From positions 1 through 64,000 of the forward strand of contig CAYZBG010000007.1 in assembly GCA_964476565.1 (NCBI GenBank): DNA of 64,000 bases, read 5' to 3'. Under the pieces are notes generated by a model that saw only the letters and a list, made by a program, of their open reading frames with translations, was not told the DNA's origin and made no database searches. Both the position numbers and the translations under genes were made by a program. This DNA comes from CAMAXB01 sp964476565 (lineage in GTDB: Bacteria; Verrucomicrobiota; Verrucomicrobiia; Opitutales; Opitutaceae). Positions 18,054 through 27,655 of this stretch are shown one piece after another (the first letter of the stretch is position 1; every line of letters starts with the position of its first letter).

Positions 18054-19436
18054 CTAACGTCCGCCACGCCCCAGCAGCATGACTGGGACGGTGGCGATGA
18101 GGATCTTGAGATCGAGCCAGAGCGACCACTGATCGATGTAGTCGAGATCGAGCCGGACCCAATCGGCGAAGTCCGCGATGTCGTTGCGTCCGCTGATCTG
18201 CCAGAGGCAGGTGAGTCCCGGCTTCACACTGAGGCGGCGCCGATGGGCATCGTCGCTGATCCGGGCAATCTCCTCGACGGGCAGCGGGCGCGGACCGACC
18301 AGGCTCATTTCACCCCGCAGCACGTTGAGCAGCTGCGGCAGTTCATCGAGGCTGTGGCGCCGGAGGATGCGACCGAGGCGGGTGATGCGCGGATCGGCCC
18401 GAACCTTGAAGACCGGCCCGGTCATTTCATTGCGTGCCGCCAGCTCGGCTCGCTTCAGATGCGCGTCAACCGTCATCGTGCGGAACTTGTACAGCGTGAA
18501 CGGACGACCGTTGAGTCCAGCCCGCTCCTGAGTGAACAACACCGGCCGGCCCGACGTAAGCCAGATCGCCAGCGCCACGAGCAGACACACGGGAATGAAC
18601 AGGACCAGCAGGAGGGTGCCCGCGATCAGGTCGAAGACCTGCTTGATCACGAGGTGGGCCCGCGGCGCAGCCTGCGCCCGGTAGGTCAGGACCGGTTCGC
18701 CGCCCAACTGGTCGACGGCGAAGCGATGGGGCGAGGCGGCCACGAGACCCGGACGAACGATCGCTTCGACACCTTCTCGTTCGCAGGCGGCGAGCAGGGG
18801 GGCGAGGAGGGCCGGGTCGAGACCCGACAGGCTTAGCACCACGGCGTTGATGCTGTCGTCGTGGAGCCGGCGGCTTAACGCGGTGGCCGGCGCGGACCGA
18901 GGATCGAACTCGCCTGCGTCGATCATCAGGTCGCGTTCCCCGGCGGATAAAGAGGCCAGCAGACGGGCGTTCTCCGCCGGCGTGCCGACGCGCAACACCC
19001 GCCGGCGAAACTGTTCGCGCGCCACCGTGGTTTCCTCGAACCAGCGGACGAACTCGTGGCGCACATAGACGAGCAGGCTGCCAAAACCGCCGACGAGCAG
19101 AATGAGTGAACGCGCGACGTGCACGCGCATCAGGAAGACGAGCACGATCAGCGCAAAGGTCGTGAGGGCGCCGGCCCGGAGCAGAATCAGCAGCGTGCCG
19201 AACCGCGAGGTCAGACGTGGGCGGTCATAGAACCCCTGGCTGGCCAGCATGGCCGGTCCGAGCAGGGCAACCGTCGGAAACAACCAGAGATGGTACGCGA
19301 AATCCTCCAGCGGGGCGAGGTCGAGCCACGGGAAGCGCGCCCGGAGCAGATAGGCGAGCGCAAGCGCGAGGGCGAAGAGGACACCGTCCAACCCCTGCAG
19401 AAACCGGACCCGGGTGCGACGCGGATGGGAGAGCAC
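18054..19436 (-). CDS. Undecaprenyl-phosphate sugar phosphotransferase (WcaJ/WbaP type)
   Basis: 460 aa, GTG start. Initiates exopolysaccharide repeat-unit assembly by moving a hexose-1-phosphate from a UDP-sugar to undecaprenyl phosphate. The N-terminal ~130 residues form four or so membrane helices, followed by a CoA-binding-like domain. The C-terminal catalytic domain starts at a membrane segment (FDLIAGTLLLVLFIPVCLL) with PVLFTQERAGLNGRPF, YKFRTM, DELPQLLNVLRGEMSLVGPR and KPGLTCLWQISGRN, all canonical. The downstream GspB-like and ExeA-like genes on the same strand suggest one export/biosynthesis unit. Confidence 0.92.
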   Translation of the reverse strand: MLSHPRRTRVRFLQGLDGVLFALALALAYLLRARFPWLDLAPLEDFAYHLWLFPTVALLGPAMLASQGFYDRPRLTSRFGTLLILLRAGALTTFALIVLVFLMRVHVARSLILLVGGFGSLLVYVRHEFVRWFEETTVAREQFRRRVLRVGTPAENARLLASLSAGERDLMIDAGEFDPRSAPATALSRRLHDDSINAVVLSLSGLDPALLAPLLAACEREGVEAIVRPGLVAASPHRFAVDQLGGEPVLTYRAQAAPRAHLVIKQVFDLIAGTLLLVLFIPVCLLVALAIWLTSGRPVLFTQERAGLNGRPFTLYKFRTMTVDAHLKRAELAARNEMTGPVFKVRADPRITRLGRILRRHSLDELPQLLNVLRGEMSLVGPRPLPVEEIARISDDAHRRRLSVKPGLTCLWQISGRNDIADFADWVRLDLDYIDQWSLWLDLKILIATVPVMLLGRGGR

Positions 19437-19474
19437 GGTGAGCGGAGACGGACGCCGCGGCAGCCGGCGGACGC

Positions 19475-20170
19475 CTAGAATTGCACCTTGTAGATCGTGC
19501 CGGCCGGATCGATGAACGTGAGGCCCTCGGGGGCGATGCCGATGATGCGCAGCTCGAGGGTCCGGTCGACGATGTCGTTGAGCCGGAATACGCGTTCGTT
19601 CATCGACACCCGAGGATCAGTGGCAGAGGCGCGGATGCCCGTGACCCGCAGCGTATCCAAAAAGGCATTCACGCGGGGATCTGATTTCGGCCCCGCGGGC
19701 GCGGCGGGAGTGGTGGCGGCTGCGGTGGCAGGAGGCACGGCTGCCGCCGGTTCAGGGGCGGGAGGTGCGACGGCGGCGACGGCAACCGCCGGTTCGGGCG
19801 CCGCCGGCGGTGGAGCAATAGGCGGGAGCGCAACCGGGACGATGTCGACCGGGGCGGGCGTGGCAGCCGCCGCGGCGGTGGTCACGGGTGTGGGTGCCGC
19901 GGGCGCGGGGGTTGCCGGTGCTTCCGCGCGGACCACGGCCGGTTCGGCTGGCGTGCGGAGCAGCCACCAGGTCAGACCCACGGAGGCACCGATCACGAGC
20001 GGGATGGCGACGGCGAAGACAGCCCACTGGGAGCGCGGCGCCTTGCCTCGGCGCAGCGGAACGGAGGCCGCGGGCGTGGTGGAGTCGGTGGGCGCGACGG
20101 ACGGTGCGCCGGGACCTTCTTCGTGGCGCATGCGCTGGGCTTTTTTCAGGGCTTCGTTGATCAGGCTCAT
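19475..20170 (-). CDS. GspB-like single-pass membrane protein, Ala/Pro-rich
   Basis: 231 aa. It begins MSLINEALKKAQRMRHEE, the characteristic cytoplasmic start of GspB/ExeB-like partners of ExeA ATPases. A membrane helix lies at about residues 49-71 (WAVFAVAIPLVIGASVGLTW). A long Ala/Pro/Thr linker spans about residues 75-160. The folded C-terminal domain (VFRLNDIVDRTLELRIIGI ... YKVQF) resembles the GspB periplasmic domain. It sits between the ExeA-like ATPase and the sugar transferase, so it probably works in envelope export with them. Confidence 0.72.
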   Translation of the reverse strand: MSLINEALKKAQRMRHEEGPGAPSVAPTDSTTPAASVPLRRGKAPRSQWAVFAVAIPLVIGASVGLTWWLLRTPAEPAVVRAEAPATPAPAAPTPVTTAAAAATPAPVDIVPVALPPIAPPPAAPEPAVAVAAVAPPAPEPAAAVPPATAAATTPAAPAGPKSDPRVNAFLDTLRVTGIRASATDPRVSMNERVFRLNDIVDRTLELRIIGIAPEGLTFIDPAGTIYKVQF

Positions 20171-20248
20171 GCGGGTGCAGAGACGGTCGGGGCAGGTGAG
20201 GAGAATGGTGGATCGAGGCCGAAGGTCGATGCTGGAGCGCGGGCCGGG

Positions 20249-21064
20249 CTACTCGGTCAGGGCGCGCAGTTCCTTGATCGCGCGGCGCATGTCCCAGTAG
20301 GTCACTTCGTCGGATTCGCGGATGAAAGCGGCGAGGAGCGCCTTGTCGCAAAGATTGTTCACGATGCGGGGAATGCCCTCGCTGGCCTTGTGGAGCGAAC
20401 GCATGGCCCAGTTCGTGAAGTGCGGGCGACCCGAGCCGCCGGCGAGCGTGAGGCGGTGCTGCACATAGTGCTGCAGGTCGGTGAGGGTCAGCGGATTCAA
20501 CTCGTAATGGACCCAGATGCGCTGCCGCAGCTGGCGGAGTTCCTTGCGCGCGAGCACGTCCTTCAGCTCGGGTTGGCCCATCAGGACGACCTGCAGGAGC
20601 TTCTGCTTGTCGGTTTCGAGGTTGGAGAGAAGACGGATCTGCTCGAGCACCTCGAAGGACAGATTCTGCGCCTCGTCGATGATCAGGACGATGTCGCGCC
20701 CGCGATGGATGCGCTCGAGCAGCACGTGGTTCACCTGCGCGACGAGGTCATTCTGCGAGCTCGCGGTAGGAGTCTCGCCGAGCTCCGTCAGGATTGCCTT
20801 CAGCATCTCGGTCTCGGAGACGCGCGGGTTGAGGATCAGCGCCGTATCGAACCGCTCATGATTGATCTCATTGAGAAAGCGCCGGCAGAGCGTGGTCTTG
20901 CCGCAGCCCACCTCGCCGACGAGCACGATGAAGCCCTTCTTCTCCTGCACCCCGTACTTGAGGTGTTGCAGGGCTTCGAGGTGCGTGGGGCTGAGATAGA
21001 GGAAACGAGGGTCCGGGGTGATGTTGAACGGCATCTCCGAAAACCCGTAAAAGCTCTGATACAT
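20249..21064 (-). CDS. ExeA/GspA-like AAA ATPase
   Basis: 271 aa. The N-terminal YQSFYGFSEMPFNITPDPRF is the family hallmark of ExeA and of exosortase-associated ATPases. Walker A is GEVGCGKTTL and Walker B is DIVLIIDEAQNL. The C-terminal AAA lid carries LTDLQHYVQHRL and GIPRIVNNLCDKAL. It is shorter than E. coli GspA because the periplasmic peptidoglycan-binding half is absent. It precedes the GspB-like gene and sugar transferase on the same strand, the usual arrangement in exopolysaccharide loci. Confidence 0.85.
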   Translation of the reverse strand: MYQSFYGFSEMPFNITPDPRFLYLSPTHLEALQHLKYGVQEKKGFIVLVGEVGCGKTTLCRRFLNEINHERFDTALILNPRVSETEMLKAILTELGETPTASSQNDLVAQVNHVLLERIHRGRDIVLIIDEAQNLSFEVLEQIRLLSNLETDKQKLLQVVLMGQPELKDVLARKELRQLRQRIWVHYELNPLTLTDLQHYVQHRLTLAGGSGRPHFTNWAMRSLHKASEGIPRIVNNLCDKALLAAFIRESDEVTYWDMRRAIKELRALTE

Positions 21065-21182
21065 GCGGAGTTGTACGTAGGCGGCCCCCTGCGCAAACGC
21101 ACGCCAAAAGCCCGGGGGCTCCGGGTGCCCGGCCCTATTTTAGACGGATTTAACACCCTACGCCTGAGTCCACGCACGCCTG

Positions 21183-21216
21183 CCACCGGGTTGGCAGCCA
21201 AATTTGCACCCGGTGG
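21183..21216. repeat. Intergenic inverted repeat between divergent genes
   Basis: A perfect 9-bp inverted repeat (ccaccgggt at 21183-21191, acccggtgg at 21208-21216) with a 16-base spacer lies in the 180-bp divergent region between the ExeA-like gene and the FtsB-like gene. Location and symmetry suit a regulator-binding site or a 5' UTR hairpin of the plus-strand gene. Nothing else supports a specific role. Confidence 0.4.
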
Positions 21217-21244
21217 AAGGTCGGGGTTTGCGTCGTCCGGTCCG

Positions 21245-21544
21245 ATGGTCCTACATCCGGAACAGATGCTTCGGCGGATCATCATCACCTTCTATTTGCT
21301 GCTGTTTGTGGGCGTCGCCGCCGGCTCGGCCGGCTTTCTTTGGCAGACACGCGCCGAATATCTCCGGCTGCAGGAGATCGAGGAAACCAGCCGCCGACGG
21401 CTTGCGTTGGCCGAGGAGAGACTGCGGGAACAGCGCCGGACGCTTGAGCGCATGCGCAACGATCCGGCCTATGTGGAAATGGTGATTCGCCGTCGCCTCG
21501 GTTACGCCAAACCTGACGAGTTCATTTTCCGCTTCGAGCAGTGA
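21245..21544 (+). CDS. Septum formation initiator-like protein (FtsB/DivIC family)
   Basis: 99 aa from the ATG at 21245. One membrane helix (about residues 11-33) is followed by a coiled-coil (about 40-75, Glu/Arg-rich heptads) and a conserved end (YVEMVIRRRLGYAKPDEFIFRF). This matches FtsB/DivIC proteins, which link the divisome to FtsL and FtsQ at mid-cell. It overlaps the 3' end of the convergent hypothetical gene by 23 bp. The assignment rests on architecture plus the C-terminal LGYAKPDE pattern. Confidence 0.75.
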   Translation: MVLHPEQMLRRIIITFYLLLFVGVAAGSAGFLWQTRAEYLRLQEIEETSRRRLALAEERLREQRRTLERMRNDPAYVEMVIRRRLGYAKPDEFIFRFEQ

Positions 21545-22349
21545 TCGCCGCGCTGCCCCGGCGTAACTGGGACTCGAGCAGGAAGAGCAGGAGCTGGAAG
21601 ACCAGGTTGATCGGCGGTACGAGGTTCAGGAGCGTGAGGAACGGCGACCAGCCGAGATCGCGCAGCCGGGCGGGATCGAGCCAGAAGAGTTTGATGATCG
21701 TCGCAGCCGCTGCAGGCAGGAGCACGAGTGGCTCGTACGGAGTACCCAGGACGAGGGCGAGCACCGCGACGAAGAGCAATCCGCCCGACCCGGCCAGGAT
21801 CAACCATCGCCCTAGATACGCCTGTCGTCCAAGCCGCGGCGGGAACAGCTCCCGACCTTTGGCTTGGTGACGTGGCGGGCTGGACACCTGCGCCCGCGCG
21901 ACCTGTTCGCAGGCACGCCGGTAACGTTGATGGAGGGCCTCCTGGCCGTCCGGCCAGGGCACGCGTTGATCGGCCGGCCCGTCGTACAGCTCAAAATCGG
22001 AGTGTGCGCGCACCACCGCGAGCAGGTCCTCCAGTGCTTTCATGCGCAGGCCGATGTCGCCGGGGCCGAGCGGCAGGGCGACCGCGCCCTCGTCGTCAAA
22101 CAACTCACACTGCAGGCCGGATGCCCGATGATGCCAGGCGTACGCTTCACCGGAGCCGGCGTCTTCGCCTTCGGCGCGGTCGGGAGCCCAGTCGACCAAG
22201 GCGGAGGCGATCGCCGCGCGTAGCCGGGACCGGCGCTGACCCGCCGGCGAAGCCGGGGCAGGCACGGGCGTTGGCTCCTCGTCGTCGAAGGGGGAAGCCT
22301 CGCGGGGCCGATCGACGCCCGGAGGCAGGAGATAAAGATCGTAGCTCAT
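21522..22349 (-). CDS. Hypothetical membrane protein
   Basis: 275 aa from the ATG at 22349 (MSYDLYLLPPGVD). An upstream extension is low-complexity and unconvincing. Roughly the first 175 residues are soluble and acidic, with a YDLYLL start seen in proteins of unknown function that describe or score sequence windows. The last ~95 residues hold three hydrophobic segments (near LILAGSGGLLFVAVLALVLG, EPLVLLPAAAATIIKLF and NLVFQLLLFLLE). I do not recognise a named family for the whole protein. It is convergent with the FtsB-like gene. Confidence 0.65.
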   Translation of the reverse strand: MSYDLYLLPPGVDRPREASPFDDEEPTPVPAPASPAGQRRSRLRAAIASALVDWAPDRAEGEDAGSGEAYAWHHRASGLQCELFDDEGAVALPLGPGDIGLRMKALEDLLAVVRAHSDFELYDGPADQRVPWPDGQEALHQRYRRACEQVARAQVSSPPRHQAKGRELFPPRLGRQAYLGRWLILAGSGGLLFVAVLALVLGTPYEPLVLLPAAAATIIKLFWLDPARLRDLGWSPFLTLLNLVPPINLVFQLLLFLLESQLRRGSAAITARSGK

Positions 22350-22521
22350 GGCCGACGCGGAGCGAAGGCGGCGAACGTGGCCGAACGGGCGGGAAGATAA
22401 AAGCGGAAACGCTGCGCTGGCGGTGCCACCCGGCGCAACGCGCGCATCTATCGGGTGCAGACGCCGGCCAAAAAGGATTTGCCGGCCATTCTGACGCCGG
22501 GCTGACTGCAACGCCTCTGCC

Positions 22522-23946
22522 ATGTCGTCGCCCATCCTTGAAGTATTCAAACAGGCCGGCCAAGGCCACGTCTTCGCCTTTCACCCCCAGCTGATGCCGG
22601 ATGCCCAGCGCCGGCTTGAGGCCCAGGCTGCGGAGATTGATCTCAAGGAGATCGACCGGTTGACGCGCACGCTGCTGGCCAAGCAGGGGGCGGCGGCCCT
22701 CGACTTGTCCGGGCTCGAACCTGCACCGTACGAAGCCCTGCCGGAAAACGGTGGGAACGCGGGTGCCTGGCAGGCGGCCAAGGCCGCGGGCGAGGAGGCG
22801 TTGCGCGCGGGACGCGTGGCGGCATTCACCGTCGCTGGCGGACAAGGCACGCGCCTCGGCTACGACGGGCCGAAGGGCACGTTCCCGGTCACACCGATCA
22901 AGGCCAAGACGCTCTTCCAGGTGTTTGCCGAAAAGATCCGCGCGGCCGGCCTGCGTTACGGACGGGCCATCCCGTGGTTCATCATGACGAGCCACCAGAA
23001 TCACGAGGCGACCGAGAGCTTTTTTGCCGATCACCGGTACTTCGGTCTCGACCGCGCGCGCGTGCATTTCTTCCGCCAGGGGCGCATGCCCGCCGTCACG
23101 CCGGAGGGCAAGATCATGCTCGAGGCCAAGGACAGCATCGCGCTTTCGCCCGACGGCCACGGCGGCTCCCTGCGGGCGCTCGAACGCAGTGGCGCGCTTG
23201 ACGCGATGAAGGCGGACGGCATCGACACGATCAGTTACTTCCAGGTCGACAATCCGCTCGTGCGGTGCATCGACCCGACCTTTATCGGCTGGCACCTGCG
23301 CTCGCGCTCCGAGATGACGAGCAAGATGGTGCCGAAGGCCTACGCGGCCGAGAAGGTGGGGCACTTTTGCCGCCAGCGCGGCCAGCTGGTGGTGATCGAG
23401 TATTCCGATCTCCCGGCCAGCTATCAGCAGGAGATCGACCCGGCCACGGGCCGGCTCCGGTACATTGCCGGCAGCATTGCGATCCATGTGCTCGACCGGG
23501 AATTTGTCCGGCGCCAGGCCACCGGCGGCGCGGATGTGGCGCTGCCCTTTCACCGCGCGGACAAGAAGATCGCCACCATCGACGCGGCGGGCAACCCGGT
23601 GTCCCCGGCCAAGCCGAACGGCGTCAAGTTCGAGATGTTTGTCTTCGATGCGCTGCCCTTCGCCCGCAATCCGCTGGTGATCGAGACCCGCCGCGCCGAC
23701 GATTTCTCGCCGGTCAAGAACGCGGAGGGCGTCGACTCGCCCCAGACCGCCCGCGATGACCAGCTGCGGCAGTTTGGACGCTGGCTGCGGGCCAACGGCG
23801 CCAGCCTGACGGTCGATGCCTCCGGGCTGCCGACCTTCCCCCTCGAGGTGTCTCCCTTGTTCGGATACGATGAGGACAGCTTTGCCGACTCCTGGCGCCG
23901 CCTCGCTGTGAAGCCGTCTCCGGCCGCCGGCCTTTGCCTCGAATAA
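22522..23946 (+). CDS. UDP-sugar pyrophosphorylase (UDPGP/UAP1 family)
   Basis: 474 aa. Eukaryote-like UDPGP-family nucleotidyltransferase. It carries the nucleotide-binding loop AGGQGTRLGYDGPKGTFPV, then FIMTSHQNHEAT, YFQVDNPLVRCIDP and a late KPNGVKFEMFVFDAL. Sequence features (GQGTRLG, the pattern around FQVDNPL) are closer to UDP-N-acetylglucosamine pyrophosphorylases than to bacterial GalU. The acceptor could be GlcNAc-1-P or hexose-1-P. The phosphohexomutase gene 16 bp downstream would supply the sugar-1-phosphate, making a compact UDP-sugar unit. Confidence 0.85.
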   Translation: MSSPILEVFKQAGQGHVFAFHPQLMPDAQRRLEAQAAEIDLKEIDRLTRTLLAKQGAAALDLSGLEPAPYEALPENGGNAGAWQAAKAAGEEALRAGRVAAFTVAGGQGTRLGYDGPKGTFPVTPIKAKTLFQVFAEKIRAAGLRYGRAIPWFIMTSHQNHEATESFFADHRYFGLDRARVHFFRQGRMPAVTPEGKIMLEAKDSIALSPDGHGGSLRALERSGALDAMKADGIDTISYFQVDNPLVRCIDPTFIGWHLRSRSEMTSKMVPKAYAAEKVGHFCRQRGQLVVIEYSDLPASYQQEIDPATGRLRYIAGSIAIHVLDREFVRRQATGGADVALPFHRADKKIATIDAAGNPVSPAKPNGVKFEMFVFDALPFARNPLVIETRRADDFSPVKNAEGVDSPQTARDDQLRQFGRWLRANGASLTVDASGLPTFPLEVSPLFGYDEDSFADSWRRLAVKPSPAAGLCLE

Positions 23947-23962
23947 CGCCTTTCTTCCGCCC

Positions 23963-25927
23963 ATGACCACCTTCGAAAAAATCACCGCGGCCGGACGTTC
24001 CGGCGACCTGCTCCCCTCGACCGTGGAGAACCTCACCGCTTGGCTGGGCGCCGGCCTGCCGGCCTGGTTCACGGCGAGCGTCGACGAACTCGTGGGCAAG
24101 TCCGCCTGGGGCGAGTTGAACGATCGCTTCTACCGTTACCTGGAGTTCGGCACCGGTGGCATGCGCGGACGCACCATCGGGGTCGTCTCGACGGCGGCGG
24201 AGCAGGGGAGCAGTGGCGCCTCCGGCGGCAGCCCGGCCCATGCCGCGGCGGGCTGCAATGTGCTCAATGACTTCACCCTCGTGCGCGCCGTGGTCGGACT
24301 CTACCGCTACGTGCACGCCCACCTGGAGCAGTCGGGCCGGCCCGATGCCCCGAAGCTGGTCATCGCCCACGATGTCCGCCACTTCTCTCGGCATTTTTGC
24401 GAGCTGGCGGCGTCGGTGTGGACCCGGCTCGGTGGCACGGCCTTCATCTTTTCTGGTCCGCGTTCGACCCCCCAGCTGAGTTTCAGCGTGCGTTGGCTGA
24501 AGGCCCATTGCGGCGTGGTCATCACGGCCAGCCACAATCCGCCGCACGATAACGGGTTCAAGGCCTACTTCGACGACGGCGCGCAGGTGGTTCCGCCGCA
24601 CGACACGGGCATCGTGAAACAGGTGAACGCCGTTCCTCTCGCGGAGCTGGCGGGTTTCCTCGTGCACGACCTCGGGCGGGTCATCACCTTGGGCGAAGCG
24701 GCGGACGAGGCCTACCTCGCTGCGGCGGCTGGCGCCGTGATCGATCCTTCGGTCTTTCGCCAGACCGAGCTGAAGGTTGCCTTCACCAACATTCACGGCA
24801 CGGGCGGTGTCTCGAGCGTGCCGCTGCTGCAGCGTGCCGGGTGCACCGTGCGCGAGGTGGCGGCGCAGTCCGCGTTCGACGCTAGGTTCCCGACGGTGAA
24901 GTCACCCAATCCGGAAAACGCCGAGGCGCTCGCCCTCGCCGTGGCCCTTGCGGAGAAGGAAGGGCTCGATGTCGTGATGGCGACCGATCCCGACTCCGAC
25001 CGCATGGGCTGTGCCGTGCGCGGCGCCGACGGCAAACTGCATCTGCTCACCGGCAACCAGATCGGCTCCCTGCTTGCCGACTACCGCCTCACCAAGTTCA
25101 AGGAGCGCGGTCTCATCCCCGCCCAGGGCTCGGATCGCGTCGCGATCATCAAGACGTTCGTGACCACGCCGCTGCAGGATGCCATCGGCCGCGGCCACGG
25201 GGTGAAGGTCATCAACACGCTCACGGGCTTCAAGTGGATCGCCGCCAAGCAGCGCGGCTACGAAGACCGGCTCAAGGGTGCCTTGCTGGGAAAACAGGGC
25301 ATCGCGCTCGACTTCGACGCGACCCCGCTGACCTCCCGCGCCCGGCTGCTGCAGGAGCACAGCACGTTCTACGCGTTCGGCTGCGAGGAGAGCTACGGCT
25401 ACCTGCCCAACGATTCCCTGCGCGACAAGGACGGGAACGCCGCCTGCCTCATGCTTGCCGAGGTCTGTGCCTGGGTGAAGGCGCGCGGCTCGAACGTCAT
25501 GGCCTACCTGGACGAGCTGTATCTGAAATACGGTTACTTCCTCGAAGGCACCATCAACCTGTACTACGAGGGTGCGGCCGGGGCGGCGAAGATCCGGCGG
25601 ATCCTCGACACGTACCGCAGCGCGCCGCCCACGGCGTTTGGCGACGTGCGCGTGACTTCGTTTGAAGACTTCGGCCGCATGGACATCCGCGATGCCGACG
25701 GCGAGTTGATCCCGAAGCAGGACCTCTACTTCGTGAAGCTCGCCAATGGTTACAGCTTCGCCGCCCGGGGATCCGGCACGGAGCCGAAGATGAAGTTCTA
25801 CGTGTTCGCCTCGGCTCCGGTGAAGCACGCGTCCGAGCTCCCGGCGGCCAAGGCGGCGGTGAGGACGGAACTCGAGCGGGTGAAGGCCCTGATCGAGGCC
25901 GACGCCAAACGCCGCGCGGAAGGCTGA
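23963..25927 (+). CDS. Phosphoglucomutase/phosphomannomutase (alpha-D-phosphohexomutase)
   Basis: 654 aa, at the long end of the family. Interconverts hexose-6-phosphate and hexose-1-phosphate. The phosphoserine loop is ITASHNPPHDNGFKAYF, the metal loop is ATDPDSDRMG, the sugar-binding loop is GCEESYGYLP and the phosphate-binding loop is ARGSGTEPKMKFY. An extra Ser/Gly/Ala-rich stretch (residues ~76-95) interrupts the first domain before VLNDFTLVRA. It follows the UDP-sugar pyrophosphorylase gene closely, so they probably form one operon. Confidence 0.92.
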   Translation: MTTFEKITAAGRSGDLLPSTVENLTAWLGAGLPAWFTASVDELVGKSAWGELNDRFYRYLEFGTGGMRGRTIGVVSTAAEQGSSGASGGSPAHAAAGCNVLNDFTLVRAVVGLYRYVHAHLEQSGRPDAPKLVIAHDVRHFSRHFCELAASVWTRLGGTAFIFSGPRSTPQLSFSVRWLKAHCGVVITASHNPPHDNGFKAYFDDGAQVVPPHDTGIVKQVNAVPLAELAGFLVHDLGRVITLGEAADEAYLAAAAGAVIDPSVFRQTELKVAFTNIHGTGGVSSVPLLQRAGCTVREVAAQSAFDARFPTVKSPNPENAEALALAVALAEKEGLDVVMATDPDSDRMGCAVRGADGKLHLLTGNQIGSLLADYRLTKFKERGLIPAQGSDRVAIIKTFVTTPLQDAIGRGHGVKVINTLTGFKWIAAKQRGYEDRLKGALLGKQGIALDFDATPLTSRARLLQEHSTFYAFGCEESYGYLPNDSLRDKDGNAACLMLAEVCAWVKARGSNVMAYLDELYLKYGYFLEGTINLYYEGAAGAAKIRRILDTYRSAPPTAFGDVRVTSFEDFGRMDIRDADGELIPKQDLYFVKLANGYSFAARGSGTEPKMKFYVFASAPVKHASELPAAKAAVRTELERVKALIEADAKRRAEG

Positions 25928-25979
25928 CCCGCGAACCTGCGGCAGAGTCCGGGAACCCCGCCGCGGGGGCACTTGCGCC

Positions 25980-27644
25980 GTGGGCGGGTCCGTGCACGCT
26001 GTAGCCGTGCGCCCCTCCCACGTTGTCCGCTTCACGCACCGGTCCGGTGCGCTGGTATCGCTCGTTGTGCTGGCCAGTCTGCTCGGAGGCTGTGGCGGCC
26101 GCGAATCGCTGGCCGACCAGGCGGCGGCCGATCAACGGCTGCTCGCCGGCAACGGAGCCGAACCGTCAAACCTCGATCCGCACACGATCACGGGCATCCC
26201 GGAGCGCAATGTGGTCATGACGCTCTTCGAAGGGTTGACCCGTTTCGACCCTGCCACGCTTGAGGCGCGGCCGGCGGCTGCAGCGCGTTGGGACGTGTCC
26301 GCCGACGGATTGGTCTATACGTTCCACCTCCGCGCTGGGCTCCAATGGTCCGACGGTCGGGACTTGAGCGCCCACGATTTCTACCGCTCGTTTCGCCGCA
26401 TCCTGTCCCCGGCGCTCGGTTCGGACAACGCCGACGAAATGTACGTGGTCGTCGGTGCGGAGGCATTTCATCAGGGCCGCAGCACCGACTTCTCCACGGT
26501 CGGATTCCGGGTCATCGATGACCGGACGCTCGAAATCCGACTCCGGCACCCGTCGCCGTACCTGTTGCGCACGATGGCCTCGCGCACGTGGATTCCGGTG
26601 CCGATGCATGTGATCGAGCAGTACGGCGATCCGCTCGATCGCAACAACCCATGGACCCGGCCGGGACGACTCGTAGGCAACGGTCCCTTTGTCCTGCACG
26701 CCTGGGAGCCAAACCGGCAAATTGAGGTGCGCCGCAATCCCACCTACTGGAATCGCGACACCGTCCGGTTGAACGCGGTGCAGTTCTTCCCGATCGAGAA
26801 CGAAACCGCCGAAGAGGCCGCGTTTCGTTCCGGTCAGCTGCATCTCACCGAACGCGTCCCACTCGCGCGCCTCGACTCCTATCGGCGCGATGCGCCCGAG
26901 CTGCTGCGTATTGCGCCGTTGTCCGGGGTGTACTTCTACAATTTCAACGTGAACCAGCCCCCGTTCACCGATGTACGGGTCCGGCAGGCGCTGGCGATGG
27001 CGGTGGACCGGGAGGAGATCGTCAGCAAGGTGACGCGCGGCGGCGAGAAGCCTGCCTATCATTTCACCATTGAGGGCATCGGCGGCTACGTCAGCGAAGC
27101 ACGCACGCGGCTCGATTTTGATGCGGCGCGCCGGTTGCTGGCCGAGGCCGGTTACCCCGGAGGACGCGGCTTTCCGCCGATCACGCTGCTCTACAACACG
27201 GCCGAGAATCACCGCGTCATTGCCGAGGTGCTGCAGCAAAAATGGAAGACGGAGCTCGGCATCGAGGTCCGGCTCGAGAATCAGGAATGGCGCGTCTACC
27301 TGTCCAATATGGACGCCGGCAACTTCCAACTGGCGCGCGCGGGCCTGGTCATGGAGCCGTTCGATCCGGCGCAGTTTTTTAAAGTGTTCACCCAGACCTC
27401 AGGCTTCAACCGCTCGGGCTGGTCCGATCCGGAGTACGATCGCCTCTACGACGAGGTGATGAACACGGCGGACGAGACGCGACGACTCGCGCTGATGGAG
27501 CAGATGGAGCGAATCCTGACGGATGCGATGCCGATTCTTCCGGTGTACTACTATACTCGGCCGTACCTGCTCGACCGACGGGTGCAGGGATGGACGGACA
27601 ACCTGATGGGCCTCGCGCCCTTCGAACAGGCCTGGCTGGACTGA
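25980..27644 (+). CDS. Oligopeptide ABC transporter substrate-binding lipoprotein (OppA type)
   Basis: 554 aa with GTG at 25980. In-frame GTGs at 25992 and 26007 are possible alternatives. The lipobox is LLGGC at residues 34-38. The mature part is an SBP_bac_5 (family 5) binding protein (AEPSNLDPHTITGIPERNV, FHLRAGLQWSDGR, PWTRPGRLVGNGPF, VRVRQALAMAVDREEI). It would capture oligopeptides in the periplasm. No permease or ATPase genes lie beside it, so it must use components encoded elsewhere or act as an orphan receptor. Confidence 0.9.
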   Translation: MGGSVHAVAVRPSHVVRFTHRSGALVSLVVLASLLGGCGGRESLADQAAADQRLLAGNGAEPSNLDPHTITGIPERNVVMTLFEGLTRFDPATLEARPAAAARWDVSADGLVYTFHLRAGLQWSDGRDLSAHDFYRSFRRILSPALGSDNADEMYVVVGAEAFHQGRSTDFSTVGFRVIDDRTLEIRLRHPSPYLLRTMASRTWIPVPMHVIEQYGDPLDRNNPWTRPGRLVGNGPFVLHAWEPNRQIEVRRNPTYWNRDTVRLNAVQFFPIENETAEEAAFRSGQLHLTERVPLARLDSYRRDAPELLRIAPLSGVYFYNFNVNQPPFTDVRVRQALAMAVDREEIVSKVTRGGEKPAYHFTIEGIGGYVSEARTRLDFDAARRLLAEAGYPGGRGFPPITLLYNTAENHRVIAEVLQQKWKTELGIEVRLENQEWRVYLSNMDAGNFQLARAGLVMEPFDPAQFFKVFTQTSGFNRSGWSDPEYDRLYDEVMNTADETRRLALMEQMERILTDAMPILPVYYYTRPYLLDRRVQGWTDNLMGLAPFEQAWLD

Positions 27645-27655
27645 GGAGTAGGCGC

